A stretch of 64,000 bases of DNA from Halococcus sediminicola. Its GTDB lineage: Archaea > Halobacteriota > Halobacteria > Halobacteriales > Halococcaceae. Both the position numbers and the translations under genes were made by a program. The stretch is from NCBI RefSeq assembly GCF_000755245.1, contig NZ_BBMP01000006.1, positions 124,001 to 188,000 of the forward strand, written 5' to 3'. Positions 56,177 through 64,000 of this stretch are shown piece by piece (the first letter of the stretch is position 1; the number at the start of each line of letters is the position of its first letter). The notes under the pieces were generated by a model. The model made no database searches, was not told where the DNA came from, and saw only the letters and a list, made by a program, of their open reading frames with translations.

Positions 56177-56617
56177 ATGAAACGGAAACCACACTCTCGA
56201 CGCGGATTCGTCGGACACGCGCCCCGAATCGTGCTCACGGATCCGTACTATACGGTCGCGGAACTCACCCAGATCGTCGTCGGAGTGGTGGGTGTATTCG
56301 CGCTCGTCGTCGCCATCGTCGATGGGGCCGAATTTACCGTTCCGTCACTAACCGTGGGCGTCGTCTTCCTCGCGGTCTATTCGGTCGCCGAACTGACGCT
56401 ATCCCGCGCGGAACCGCTCCGCGGACGGCTCGCCACGTCCGGGGGGAGCGTCCCCGACGCGGTCTGTCGGCTCCATCATCATTCCTTCCGTCCCGACGGA
56501 ACGACGACCGCGGACGGAGCGGGACTCTCGCACCGAGAACAACCCCCGCAGATGACCTGGACGTGCGCTCGCTGTGGCGAACAACGCCGGCTCGAACCGG
56601 GTGTCTCACCCGACTGA
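56177..56617 (+). CDS. two-helix membrane protein with a C-terminal zinc ribbon
   Basis: A protein of 146 residues starting MKRKPHSRRGFVGH. It has two hydrophobic helices (LTQIVVGVVGVFALVVAIVDG and VPSLTVGVVFLAVYSVAEL) and a C-terminal half whose CARCGE near residue 133 is half a zinc ribbon; a cysteine in DAVCRLHHH could contribute. Function unknown. A strong TATA region (ttatatttatta, about 56061-56075) lies about 110 nt upstream, giving a leader of about 80 nt that contains a short ORF (ATG at 56105 encoding 12 residues). Confidence 0.5.
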   Translation: MKRKPHSRRGFVGHAPRIVLTDPYYTVAELTQIVVGVVGVFALVVAIVDGAEFTVPSLTVGVVFLAVYSVAELTLSRAEPLRGRLATSGGSVPDAVCRLHHHSFRPDGTTTADGAGLSHREQPPQMTWTCARCGEQRRLEPGVSPD

Positions 56618-56666
56618 GTGACCGAGACGTGTCTTCTCGTGGAATCTTCGAGAATCTCATCGAACC

Positions 56667-57644
56667 CTATCGAGGCGTTTCCCACGGTGTGCGAACGGCG
56701 TTTTCCAGTTCCTCACCCGAATCGAGGCGTTCGACGTTGCGCGCGACGATGTCGGCGAGGCGCTCCCAGTGGTGGGGTGTGTGCCCGCCCGTGTGGGGCG
56801 TGATGAGGCAGTTTTCGAGCGTCCAGAGCGGGTGTTTTTGGGGTAGGGGTTCGGGGTCGGTTACGTCGAGCGCCGCGCCACGGATGGTTTCGGACTGGAG
56901 CGCCGCCACGAGCGCGTCGGTGTCGACGATACCACCACGAGCGGCGTTGACGACAACTGCCGATGGAGGTAGGGTGGCGAGCGCCTCGCCATCGACGAGT
57001 CCGCGCGTCGTCTCGGTCAGCGGACAGGCGATGGTGAGGTAGTCGGTCCGTGCGAGCGCGTCGTGGAACTCCTCCTCGCCGAACCCACACACTTCGTCGG
57101 TCGGGCCACCCTTTTCGGGTGTGTAGCGAACGCCGATGGTATCCACTTCGAAGCCCTGCAATCGCTTGGCGAGGGCCTGCCCGATGGCACCGAGTCCGAC
57201 GATAGTCACAGTACTGTCGGTGAATTCGCCCGATTGGAAGTGTCGCCACTCGCGGTTCTGCTTGCGTCGCCAGCCCTCGTGGAGCCGTCGGGCGAACACG
57301 AGCATGTTCCCGATGGCCTGCTCGGCGATGCCCGGAGCATGAATGCCGCCGGCGTTCGTGACGGCGACGCCGCGCTCTGTGAGCGCATCGACCGGCACGT
57401 GGTCGGTGCCGGCGAACGTGCACGCGAATAGTTCGAGATTTTCCGCTCTATCCAGCAGGCTCTCGTCGAGGTCGATGCCGGTGACGACGCGCGCGCCTTC
57501 GACGAGTTCGCGCTCTTCGTGCGGCGTTCGGGCGAGTTGGATCTCCAGTTCAGACAGTCGCTCGCGGAGTCGATCCGCGTACGCTGCCATCGACAGTCCT
57601 TCCGTTCCCTCGCGGAGCACGAGAATATCTGTATCGGCGGTCAT
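56667..57644 (-). CDS. D-isomer-specific 2-hydroxyacid dehydrogenase
   Basis: A 325-residue NAD(P)-dependent dehydrogenase. The Rossmann loop is VGLGAIGQALAKRLQGF, NAARGGIVDTDALV carries the catalytic Arg, DPEPLP the Glu, and TPHTGGHTP the His. It reduces a 2-oxo acid or oxidises a D-2-hydroxy acid such as glyoxylate, hydroxypyruvate or phosphoglycerate. The N-terminal region is short and lacks an ACT or serine-regulatory domain, so SerA is not expected. It diverges from the amidohydrolase at 57749. Confidence 0.85.
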   Translation of the reverse strand: MTADTDILVLREGTEGLSMAAYADRLRERLSELEIQLARTPHEERELVEGARVVTGIDLDESLLDRAENLELFACTFAGTDHVPVDALTERGVAVTNAGGIHAPGIAEQAIGNMLVFARRLHEGWRRKQNREWRHFQSGEFTDSTVTIVGLGAIGQALAKRLQGFEVDTIGVRYTPEKGGPTDEVCGFGEEEFHDALARTDYLTIACPLTETTRGLVDGEALATLPPSAVVVNAARGGIVDTDALVAALQSETIRGAALDVTDPEPLPQKHPLWTLENCLITPHTGGHTPHHWERLADIVARNVERLDSGEELENAVRTPWETPR

Positions 57645-57748
57645 GGATCCCTCACTCGCGCGGTCGGCCGGTCCCGTCTTATCGCTTTTGCGTGATGGCT
57701 TCAACAGTAACCGTACATTATTATGATGGTGGGGCGACATTGGCCGGT

Positions 57749-59029
57749 ATGGCAGTATCAGTAGCCGACCGACTCGTGGACGTCCGCCGCCGACTCCATC
57801 GCTTTCCCGAACCGGCGTGGCGCGAGTTCCGCACGACGGCCGCGCTCGTCGAGGAGCTCCGGAGTATCGGCGTCGACGAACTCGCGGTCGGTCCCGACGC
57901 CTACGACCCCGACGACCGGATGGCCATTCCCGGCGAATCCGAACTCGCTCCGTGGTACGACCGCGCCCGCGAGGCCGGGGTCGACGAGGACCTACTCGCG
58001 CAGATGGAGGGCGGCAACACCGGCGTCGTCGCCGTCCTCGAAAAGGGAGCAGGGCCTTCGGTCGGCCTCCGCGTTGACATCGACGGGCTGTTGATCGAAG
58101 AATCCGACGAGAGCGGCCACCACCCACAGGCCGAGGGTTTTCGCTCGGAGACGGGCGAGACGATGCACTCGTGTGGCCACGACGGACACATGACCATCGG
58201 TCTCGGCGTGCTCGAAGCCATCGAGGAGAGCGACTTTGCGGGAACCTTCACCGTGTTTTTCCAGCCCGCCGAGGAAGAGTCGGGCGGCGGGAACCCGATG
58301 GCCGAGAGTCGCTTCGCCGACGGACTGGACTACCTCTTCGCCGTGCATCTCGGTCTCGACCATCCCTCCGGCGAGGTCGTCGCGGGCATCGAGAAGCCGC
58401 TGGCGATGTGTCACCTCACCGCCGAGTTCATCGGCACGTCCGCCCACGCTGGCAAGGCTCCACAGCAGGGCGACAACGCGATACAGGCGATGGCCACGGC
58501 CATCCAGAATATCTACGGGACTCCGCGCCACAGCGACGGGATGACACGGGTCAACGTCGGCCGGGCGGACGCCGGCAGCGCGAGCAACGTCATCGCCGAG
58601 CGCGCGAAGCTCTGGGGCGAGGTGCGCGGCGAGACGACGCCGCTGCGCGAGTACATGAAAACCGAGTTCGAGCGCACCCTCTACGCGGCGGCCGAAGTCC
58701 ACGACTGCGACGTGGACTTCAAGATCGTCAGCGAGTCGCCGAGAGCCGACAGCGATCCGGAACTCGCCGAGGTCGTCTACGAGGTCGCCGACGGAATGGA
58801 ACGCGTCGATTCCACAGTCAAATCGGCCGAATTCGGCGCGAGCGAGGACGCGACCTTCCTGATGGAGCGTGTCCAGGACGAGGGTGGGCTCGCGACCTAT
58901 CTCATCGTCGGCACCGACCACCCGACGAGCCACCACACGCCGACCTTCGACATCGACGAGGCGAGTCTCGAAACGGGTATCGACGTTCTGACCGACTCGA
59001 TCCTCGCCGTCGCCGATGGGCGAGTCTGA
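57749..59029 (+). CDS. M20 family amidohydrolase (AbgA/AbgB-like)
   Basis: A 426-residue metal-dependent amidohydrolase of the M20D group, start MAVSVADRLVDVRRRLHRFPEPAWREFRT. The metal motif MHSCGHDGHMTIGLGVLEAIEE, the pair PAEEESGGG, and VHLGLDHPSGEVV are characteristic. The middle insertion and length fit aminoacyl or N-acyl amino acid hydrolases such as the AbgA type, but the substrate is not known. A TATA-like cattattatg (57716-57725) is about 27 nt before the ATG. It overlaps by 14 nt the downstream threonine ammonia-lyase gene, so the two act on related substrates in one transcript. Confidence 0.82.
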   Translation: MAVSVADRLVDVRRRLHRFPEPAWREFRTTAALVEELRSIGVDELAVGPDAYDPDDRMAIPGESELAPWYDRAREAGVDEDLLAQMEGGNTGVVAVLEKGAGPSVGLRVDIDGLLIEESDESGHHPQAEGFRSETGETMHSCGHDGHMTIGLGVLEAIEESDFAGTFTVFFQPAEEESGGGNPMAESRFADGLDYLFAVHLGLDHPSGEVVAGIEKPLAMCHLTAEFIGTSAHAGKAPQQGDNAIQAMATAIQNIYGTPRHSDGMTRVNVGRADAGSASNVIAERAKLWGEVRGETTPLREYMKTEFERTLYAAAEVHDCDVDFKIVSESPRADSDPELAEVVYEVADGMERVDSTVKSAEFGASEDATFLMERVQDEGGLATYLIVGTDHPTSHHTPTFDIDEASLETGIDVLTDSILAVADGRV

Positions 59030-60281
59030 CCTGACTGCGGCGGAGATCGTGAGTCTCGCCGATGTCGAGGCGGCCCGCGAGCGCATCGCCAACGTCGTCC
59101 ATCGCACGCCGCTCGACACCTCGCGGACGTTTGCCGACATGAGCGGCGCAAGGTCGGTGGGTCTCAAACTGGAGGCGATGCAGCGCACCGGCTCGTTCAA
59201 GATACGTGGCGCGTACAACCGGCTGTCGCAACTCTCGGCCGACGAGCGAGCCAACGGCGTCGTCGCGTCGAGCGCGGGCAATCACGCGCAGGGGGTGGCG
59301 CTCGCCGGACAGTTGCTCGATATCGACACGACAATCGTCGTCCCGGAGATAACGCCCGCGGCGAAGATCGACGCGACGAGAGGTTACGGAGCCGACGTCA
59401 TCGTCGAAGGCGAGCAGTACGAGGCGTCCTACGAACGGGCGCTCGACATCGCCGACGAGGAACGTCGAGAATTCGTCCACCCGTTCGACGACGCGGCCAT
59501 CATCGCTGGACAGGGAACTATCGGATGCGAACTCCTCGAACAACTGCCCGATCTCGACACGGTGATCGTCTCCATCGGCGGCGGTGGCCTGATTTCGGGT
59601 ATCGCAACCGCGCTCAAAGCCCACGACTCAGATGTTCGCGTCATCGGCGTTCAGCCCGAGGGCGCAGCCCACGCCAAGCCGTCACTCGAAAAAGGAGAGA
59701 TTCGCCGGCTTTCGACCGTGGACACCGTCGCCGAGGGCATCGCCGACGCACGACTGCTCGAAAAGACGTTCGCCGTCGTCCGCGAGCGCGTCGACGACGT
59801 CGTTGCGGTATCGGACGACGAACTGAGCGCCGCGGTGGCGCTGACCGCTGAGCGTGCGAAAGTCGTCGCCGAAGCCGCGGGCGTGGCCCCGGTCGCGGCG
59901 CTGCTCTCGGACGGTCTCGATGTCGAGAATGAGACCGTCGCTGCGGTCGTCTCCGGCGGCAACGTGGGTCTGCGCGAACACGCCGAACTCGTGCGTTCGG
60001 GATTGCTCAAGCGTGGTCGATACGCAACCGTGCGCCTCGAACTTCGCAACTGGCCGACCGGTGTCGCCGCGGTCGTCGACGCAATCGAGGAGTGCGGGGC
60101 CGAACTCGACGAACTGGCGCGCGTTCGCCGCGACCGCGGAGACAGGCCCAATCGCACGCCCATCGAACTCGTCGTCGCGGGCAGCGGTCGAAACCATCTC
60201 GAAACGGTCGTCGAATCGCTGGACGATCTGGACGGCATTGGAGTGGCCGAGTGTTCGCCCGATCCACGGTCGACCGGGTAG
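59016..60281 (+). CDS. ilvA: threonine ammonia-lyase (biosynthetic type)
   Basis: A 421-residue PLP enzyme that deaminates threonine (and serine) to 2-oxobutyrate. The Schiff-base lysine is K62 in SFKIRGAYNRL, and the glycine-rich loop is VSIGGGGLISGIATAL. A C-terminal ACT-like domain of about 80 residues (VRLELRNWPTGVAAVVDAIEECGA) could allow feedback control. The product feeds the ilvBNC pathway encoded 45 kb away. It overlaps the amidohydrolase by 14 nt, so it may alternatively be a catabolic deaminase of an amino acid released by that enzyme. Confidence 0.87.
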   Translation: MGESDLTAAEIVSLADVEAARERIANVVHRTPLDTSRTFADMSGARSVGLKLEAMQRTGSFKIRGAYNRLSQLSADERANGVVASSAGNHAQGVALAGQLLDIDTTIVVPEITPAAKIDATRGYGADVIVEGEQYEASYERALDIADEERREFVHPFDDAAIIAGQGTIGCELLEQLPDLDTVIVSIGGGGLISGIATALKAHDSDVRVIGVQPEGAAHAKPSLEKGEIRRLSTVDTVAEGIADARLLEKTFAVVRERVDDVVAVSDDELSAAVALTAERAKVVAEAAGVAPVAALLSDGLDVENETVAAVVSGGNVGLREHAELVRSGLLKRGRYATVRLELRNWPTGVAAVVDAIEECGAELDELARVRRDRGDRPNRTPIELVVAGSGRNHLETVVESLDDLDGIGVAECSPDPRSTG

Positions 60282-60403
60282 TCGTATATCGTCCCCTGTG
60301 AGCGGAACGACCACGAAACCCTGACTCGCTGCATTCGTTACCTGCTACAACTATCGCCGATCAAGGCGATAGACTTAGTACATGATAGTCCGTACGAAAG
60401 AGC

Positions 60404-60739
60404 GTGCCCGACGAAACCATCGAAATCGAAAACGAACAGACCGCGGCGGATGCCGATTTCATCCGCGGTTCGTCAGGCGTATCGATAGCCTCGGTCGAAT
60501 CGACAGCACGCTCGCCCCGTGCAGTAGTGCTGTTCGAACTGATCGAGGGTCCGGCGACTTCGCAAGACATCAGCGAGAGCACGGATCTCTCCGCCAAACG
60601 GGCCACCCAAGCGTCGAACGAACTTCTCAAGCGTGAGCTCATCGAGGTGCTCGTTCCCGAGAACGACTCCGCGGGGCCGGTTTTCGGCGTGCTGCCACGA
60701 GGCGAGAAGGCAGCAGTCCAGATCGAGCAATCGCAGTAG
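60404..60739 (+). CDS. small winged-helix regulator
   Basis: A 111-residue protein. A disordered acidic N-terminus of about 35 residues precedes a winged helix: AVVLFELIEGPATSQDISESTDLSAKRATQASNELLKRELIEVLV with a C-terminal wing GPVFGVLPRG. This resembles the MarR/ArsR-type HTH of small haloarchaeal regulators. The GTG at 60404 is used because a TATA-like cttagta (60374-60380) is about 27 nt upstream, indicating a leaderless GTG start. It follows the ilvA gene and may regulate it. Confidence 0.75.
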   Translation: MPDETIEIENEQTAADADFIRGSSGVSIASVESTARSPRAVVLFELIEGPATSQDISESTDLSAKRATQASNELLKRELIEVLVPENDSAGPVFGVLPRGEKAAVQIEQSQ

Positions 60740-60935
60740 TTGGATCGACGGCCGCGGCCACTGCTTTCTCTTGAGATGACTCCTAAGTACCGAGAACAGA
60801 GGCAGCAACGTCTCCCGAGCGATTCGATTGCCGCCGTTCGATAGCGATTCGGAGATGGTGGTCCGAACGATGCAACGTTCGGCTGATTGATAATTTATAT
60901 TCGAGATATGCGAGGTAAGGATTACTAAAGAATGA

Positions 60936-60945
60936 TTTATATATT
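60936..60945 (+). promoter_or_regulatory. TATA box upstream of 60972
   Basis: The sequence tttatatatt at 60936-60945 is the strongest TATA element in the gap before the beta-helix gene. It is centred about 31 nt before the ATG at 60972 and about 280 nt before the beta-helix start at 61224, so it would give either a leaderless short ORF or a long leader. Confidence 0.5.
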
Positions 60946-60971
60946 GTCGGTCAGTCGCCTTCTATCGAACG

Positions 60972-61223
60972 ATGGGCGAGGAGAGAGGATGTCACACAAA
61001 CCGGACGGGGGACAGGGTGACAGCGTACCGCGTGAAATCACTTCAACTATCGGTTGAGCGGTCCAGCGGAGGACCTCACGACTACCACACTGTGGAGACG
61101 AACGCAAAGAGGGCTCACTCCGAACGGGGGCGAGACGACTACCGTGTTGGGCCACCGCGCCCTCAGGACAGTGGTCCGTTTTCAGAGAACAAAGCGACAC
61201 ACTACCGACAACGTTACACATAG
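60972..61223 (+). CDS. 83-codon ORF between promoter and beta-helix gene (possible)
   Basis: An ORF starting ATG at 60972 and ending TAG at 61221-61223, directly in front of the ATG of the next gene. It encodes a hydrophilic, Arg-rich 83-residue product with no recognisable fold. The TATA box fits its start and the abutting stop/start suggests coupling, but the composition is not that of a halophilic protein. Equally it may be a 5' leader or small RNA of the beta-helix gene. Confidence 0.25.
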   Translation: MGEERGCHTNRTGDRVTAYRVKSLQLSVERSSGGPHDYHTVETNAKRAHSERGRDDYRVGPPRPQDSGPFSENKATHYRQRYT

Positions 61224-64000
61224 ATGCTACGCAACGACAGCGAAAGCGAAACGAAAGATAGTGTATCGATCAACCGGCGGTCGTACCTGCTGACTGCGGG
61301 TGCTGCGGTCGGTCTGGGTGGGTTTGCCTCTAGAGAAGCCAGTGCTGCCATAGAGCGACGGGGAATGCAGTTCAATAGCGTCGTCGACATGGTCGAAGAC
61401 GCCGGCTGTGATCCCTCTGGGAACGAGCCGTGTGACGAAGAGCTACGGGCGGCCGCCGACGACTACACGCTCTTGAAGTTCCCCGCCGGAACCTACAGAC
61501 TGACCGAGCAAAGCGTCGTGCTAGGGAAAACGAACCTCGGCTTTCTCGGCGAGGGCGACGTTCGATTTGTGGTTCCGGAGGCGTTCAACGAGAAGGTGCT
61601 CGTCGTCGACAGCGGAACCGGAGTGCTCTTCGAGAACATCGACATCGACCTGACCGCCGACGGCGCGACGCCCGGCTTGCATCTCGGGACCGACGACGAC
61701 CTCGAAGTCCACGATGTCGAGTTCGTCGGTCGGGGAATACATCCCGACAGCGACCCGCGAGGCGAAGGCAGCGCCAATCCCGCGGTCACCAACGCGTTCA
61801 CCCCGATCGTGAGAGCACCCGACGGAACGGGTCGCGTCACCAACGTCGTTGCGAGAAATGCCGGATTGATGGGTGCGTACAACGGTGGCGACGGTCGCGT
61901 CGGCGTCTGGATCGGTCTCACCACACAGGGAACGATCACGCTCGAAGACTGTCGGTTCGAGGGCTTTCCCAACAACGGACTCTACTGTAGTCGGACGAAC
62001 GGTGTCGTCCGAATCGAGGGTGGTGCATTCAGAAACAACGACATCTCGCAGGTTCGCATCGGCAGCGAGGGAAGCTACGTCGACGGCGGAACGCTCTCGG
62101 TCGATGTCGGCGCGAGTGACAGCCCCAACCCGGGCGATATGCTCAACGGGCGCGGCGTGCGCCTCGAAGTCGGTTCGCTCGACACGGCCGGGCCGGAAGT
62201 ACGGAACTGTGATGTCGTCATCGCCAACGCACCGCATTCCGGCGGTGGAGTGGTGGCGTCGGGCGACATCGGCTCCTTTGCCGCACGCGACACCCGCATC
62301 CGCGTCGACCCCGACGGCGTTCGGGGCGTGTTGGCGAAGGACCCGACCGGTGGGAGCTACGCGACCGACCCGCCGTACGACGGCACGCTGCGAAGCGTCA
62401 GCGTCACCGGCACCGCACGCGACGCCGCGGCCATCGAACTCCGCCAGCGCTCCGGGTCGGTCGTCGAGAACTGTTGTGTCCAGACCAGCGGTGACGGCGT
62501 GAAACTCGTCGACTCCGACGACGCCGTCGTTCGGAACACGACGGTCGATGTGGCCGGCGAGGCAGTCGTGAGCGAGAACTCCTCGGTCGAGACCACCGCT
62601 ATCGGTGACAGCGGACGGTGTCCCGTGCCGAACGGAGCCACAGACTCGGAGGGATCGTTCGAGAGCACGCTCACCATCGAGGCGGCCCCGGAGACCGACT
62701 ACGAGTTCGCGGTGAGCGGGAAACTGGAGTCGAGCGCGGCGTTCGGGGCGACCGACGACCCGAACGACGAGGTCGCCGGTTCGACGGCGACCGGGCAGGT
62801 GGGTGAGGGCGGCCGCGACAGCTACACGTACTCGGGGAAAGTGACGAAACTGCTGTTGCGCGGCGGTGCGAACCTCTACTTCGACGGCGACTCGGTCGAT
62901 CCAGCGGGGCATCTGCCGAACACGGTGACGGTCGAAAGCGAGTCGCACGCCGAGTACGAGATCACCACCAGCGACGGCATCGTCAAGAGCGAAGCGATGG
63001 GTGCGGCCGACCCGAACGACGATATCGGGGGACGAACCGTCGTCGGACAAGTCGGTGAGGGTGGACGCGACAGCTACGCCTACCCCGGCGAACTCACTGG
63101 TCTAGAAATCGACGGCAACGCCACCGTCTATCGCAATGGTGAGGAGATCGACCCCGATGAGTTCGGCGTCGGGGATACACTTACCATCGAGGGAGCGCCC
63201 GAGGCAGATTACGAACTCGTGGCGAACGAATCGCTCGAGAAGACCACCGCACACGATGCAACGGTCGACCCCAACGATGCGGTATCGGGGCGGCGTGCGA
63301 CGGGACAGGTCGGCGGTGGGGGGCGTGACAGCTACGGGTTCGCGAGCGAGATCACCCGCCTCGTTCTCGACGGCGGCGCGAATCTCTACTATGGTGGTGA
63401 CTCGGTCGATCCAGCGGGGTATCTGCCGAACACGGTGACGGTCGAAAGCGAATCGCGCGCCGAGTACGAGATCACCACCAGCGACGGCATCGTCAAGAGC
63501 GAAGCGATAGGTGCAGCCGACCCGAACGACAGTATTTCGGGACTGACGGCGACCGGACAGGTAGGCGAGGGTGGCCGCGACAGCTACGCCTATCCGGGGG
63601 AAATCGTGAGTCTCGGCACCGACGGCGACGCCACCGTCTACCGTAACGGGACGGAGATCGACCCGGACGAGTTCGGATCTGCCGACGTACTCACCATCGA
63701 GGGAGCACCCGAGGCCGACTACGAACTCGCGGTGACCGACACGCTCGAACAGAGCACGATGTACGATGCGACGGCCGACCCGAACGACGCCGTCGAGGGG
63801 GCGAGTGTAACCGGTCAGGTCGGCGGTGGTGGACGCGACAGCTACGCCGTTTCCGGGGGCGTCAGTCGGCTACTGCTGGAGGGAGGAGCGACCTTGTACT
63901 ACAACGGCGAACCGGTCGACCCTGCCGAGTACCTGCCGAACACGGTGACGGTCGAAAGCGAGTCGCACGCCGAGTACGAGATCACCACCAGCGACGGCAT
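61224..64000 (+). CDS. exported right-handed beta-helix protein with 85-residue repeats (partial)
   Basis: The gene runs off the window (925 codons seen). MLRNDSESETKDSVSINRRSYLLTAGAAVG is a Tat signal (RRSYLL). Residues about 55-470 show short repeating strands (FEGFPNNGLYCSRTNGVVRIEGGAFRNNDISQVRIG, NCDVVIANAPHSGGGVVASG) like a parallel beta-helix. From residue 483 the chain is an alternating 85-residue repeat with the core TGQVGxGGRDSYxYxGxxxxLxxDGxAxxYxNGxxxDPxEY. It is a secreted surface protein, possibly polysaccharide-binding. The start follows an in-frame TAG. Confidence 0.75.
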   Translation, partial: MLRNDSESETKDSVSINRRSYLLTAGAAVGLGGFASREASAAIERRGMQFNSVVDMVEDAGCDPSGNEPCDEELRAAADDYTLLKFPAGTYRLTEQSVVLGKTNLGFLGEGDVRFVVPEAFNEKVLVVDSGTGVLFENIDIDLTADGATPGLHLGTDDDLEVHDVEFVGRGIHPDSDPRGEGSANPAVTNAFTPIVRAPDGTGRVTNVVARNAGLMGAYNGGDGRVGVWIGLTTQGTITLEDCRFEGFPNNGLYCSRTNGVVRIEGGAFRNNDISQVRIGSEGSYVDGGTLSVDVGASDSPNPGDMLNGRGVRLEVGSLDTAGPEVRNCDVVIANAPHSGGGVVASGDIGSFAARDTRIRVDPDGVRGVLAKDPTGGSYATDPPYDGTLRSVSVTGTARDAAAIELRQRSGSVVENCCVQTSGDGVKLVDSDDAVVRNTTVDVAGEAVVSENSSVETTAIGDSGRCPVPNGATDSEGSFESTLTIEAAPETDYEFAVSGKLESSAAFGATDDPNDEVAGSTATGQVGEGGRDSYTYSGKVTKLLLRGGANLYFDGDSVDPAGHLPNTVTVESESHAEYEITTSDGIVKSEAMGAADPNDDIGGRTVVGQVGEGGRDSYAYPGELTGLEIDGNATVYRNGEEIDPDEFGVGDTLTIEGAPEADYELVANESLEKTTAHDATVDPNDAVSGRRATGQVGGGGRDSYGFASEITRLVLDGGANLYYGGDSVDPAGYLPNTVTVESESRAEYEITTSDGIVKSEAIGAADPNDSISGLTATGQVGEGGRDSYAYPGEIVSLGTDGDATVYRNGTEIDPDEFGSADVLTIEGAPEADYELAVTDTLEQSTMYDATADPNDAVEGASVTGQVGGGGRDSYAVSGGVSRLLLEGGATLYYNGEPVDPAEYLPNTVTVESESHAEYEITTSDG
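62670..64000 (+). repeat. 255-bp tandem coding repeat, five complete copies and a start of the sixth
   Basis: Repeat boundaries (the L/V-T-x-E start of each unit) fall at 62670, 62925, 63180, 63435, 63690 and 63945, exactly 255 bp apart, so each copy is 85 codons with no indel. Alternate copies are most alike, giving a 510-bp super-repeat: the 68 nt from 62913 to 62980 is identical to 63933-64000. The repeats continue beyond the window. Confidence 0.9.

Noticed and set aside
60937-61221. Minus-strand 94-codon open frame opposite the beta-helix leader
   Set aside because: Low-complexity Ser/Pro/Arg composition, no promoter, and no homology that I recognise.

Overview
The window is a continuous piece of a haloarchaeal (class Halobacteria) chromosome. 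The evidence is high GC with strong GC3 bias, acidic proteomes (Asp/Glu-rich ORFs), many TATA-like boxes lying about 25-32 nt before start codons (leaderless transcription), Tat-type RR signal peptides on exported proteins, and several families I know only from Halobacteria (DUF5799, DUF5779, bat-type HTH proteins, DUF7350/DUF7405-like Tat lipoproteins). Genus cannot be fixed from the sequence alone. I saw no tRNA, rRNA, CRISPR array or insertion sequence.

Layout. 1-7.2 kb is a propionate/short-chain-fatty-acid module: methylmalonyl-CoA epimerase and mutase, an AtoE-type short-chain fatty acid transporter and an acyl-CoA synthetase, with a truncated haemoglobin. 7.9-16.3 kb is the branched-chain amino acid locus leuA, then ilvB-ilvN-ilvC-orf-leuC-leuD-leuB, the seven genes from ilvB on overlapping by 4-8 nt. 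Two things stand out here. leuA carries a single-base frameshift close to its 5' end. The ilvB operon begins with a leaderless 27-codon ORF ending in Ile-Ile-Val codons placed directly on a hairpin, which looks like an archaeal attenuation leader. 16.6-25.5 kb holds a BASS-family transporter, a GMC dehydrogenase pair, an IclR regulator flanked by two copies of one palindrome, an acyl-CoA ligase and a VOC protein. 25.6-32.9 kb holds two Tat lipoproteins of iron/DyP type, an ABC-2 exporter, a TrmB regulator, a PiT phosphate transporter and a Usp protein.

33-49 kb is rich in transport and catabolism of amino-acid-like solutes: M20 deacetylase plus APC permease plus HTH regulator; BCCT transporter, RidA and a class III aminotransferase facing an M24-family enzyme that has the features of ectoine hydrolase (DoeA/EutD); then a second permease and paralogous aminotransferase. 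49-56 kb combines a stand-alone form-II CoxL-like molybdopterin subunit with a biotin carrier (AccB), biotin carboxylase (AccC) and the three 5-oxoprolinase subunits PxpA, PxpB, PxpC. 56.6-60.7 kb holds a D-2-hydroxyacid dehydrogenase, an M20 amidohydrolase overlapping threonine ammonia-lyase, and a small HTH protein. The window ends inside a large exported beta-helix protein whose C-terminal part is an exact 255-bp (85-residue) tandem repeat.

Taken together the right half looks like an island for salvage of cyclic or acylated amino-acid-like compounds (ectoine, 5-oxoproline, N-acyl amino acids) in a salt-loving heterotroph. That reading is inference from family membership and gene neighbourhood.
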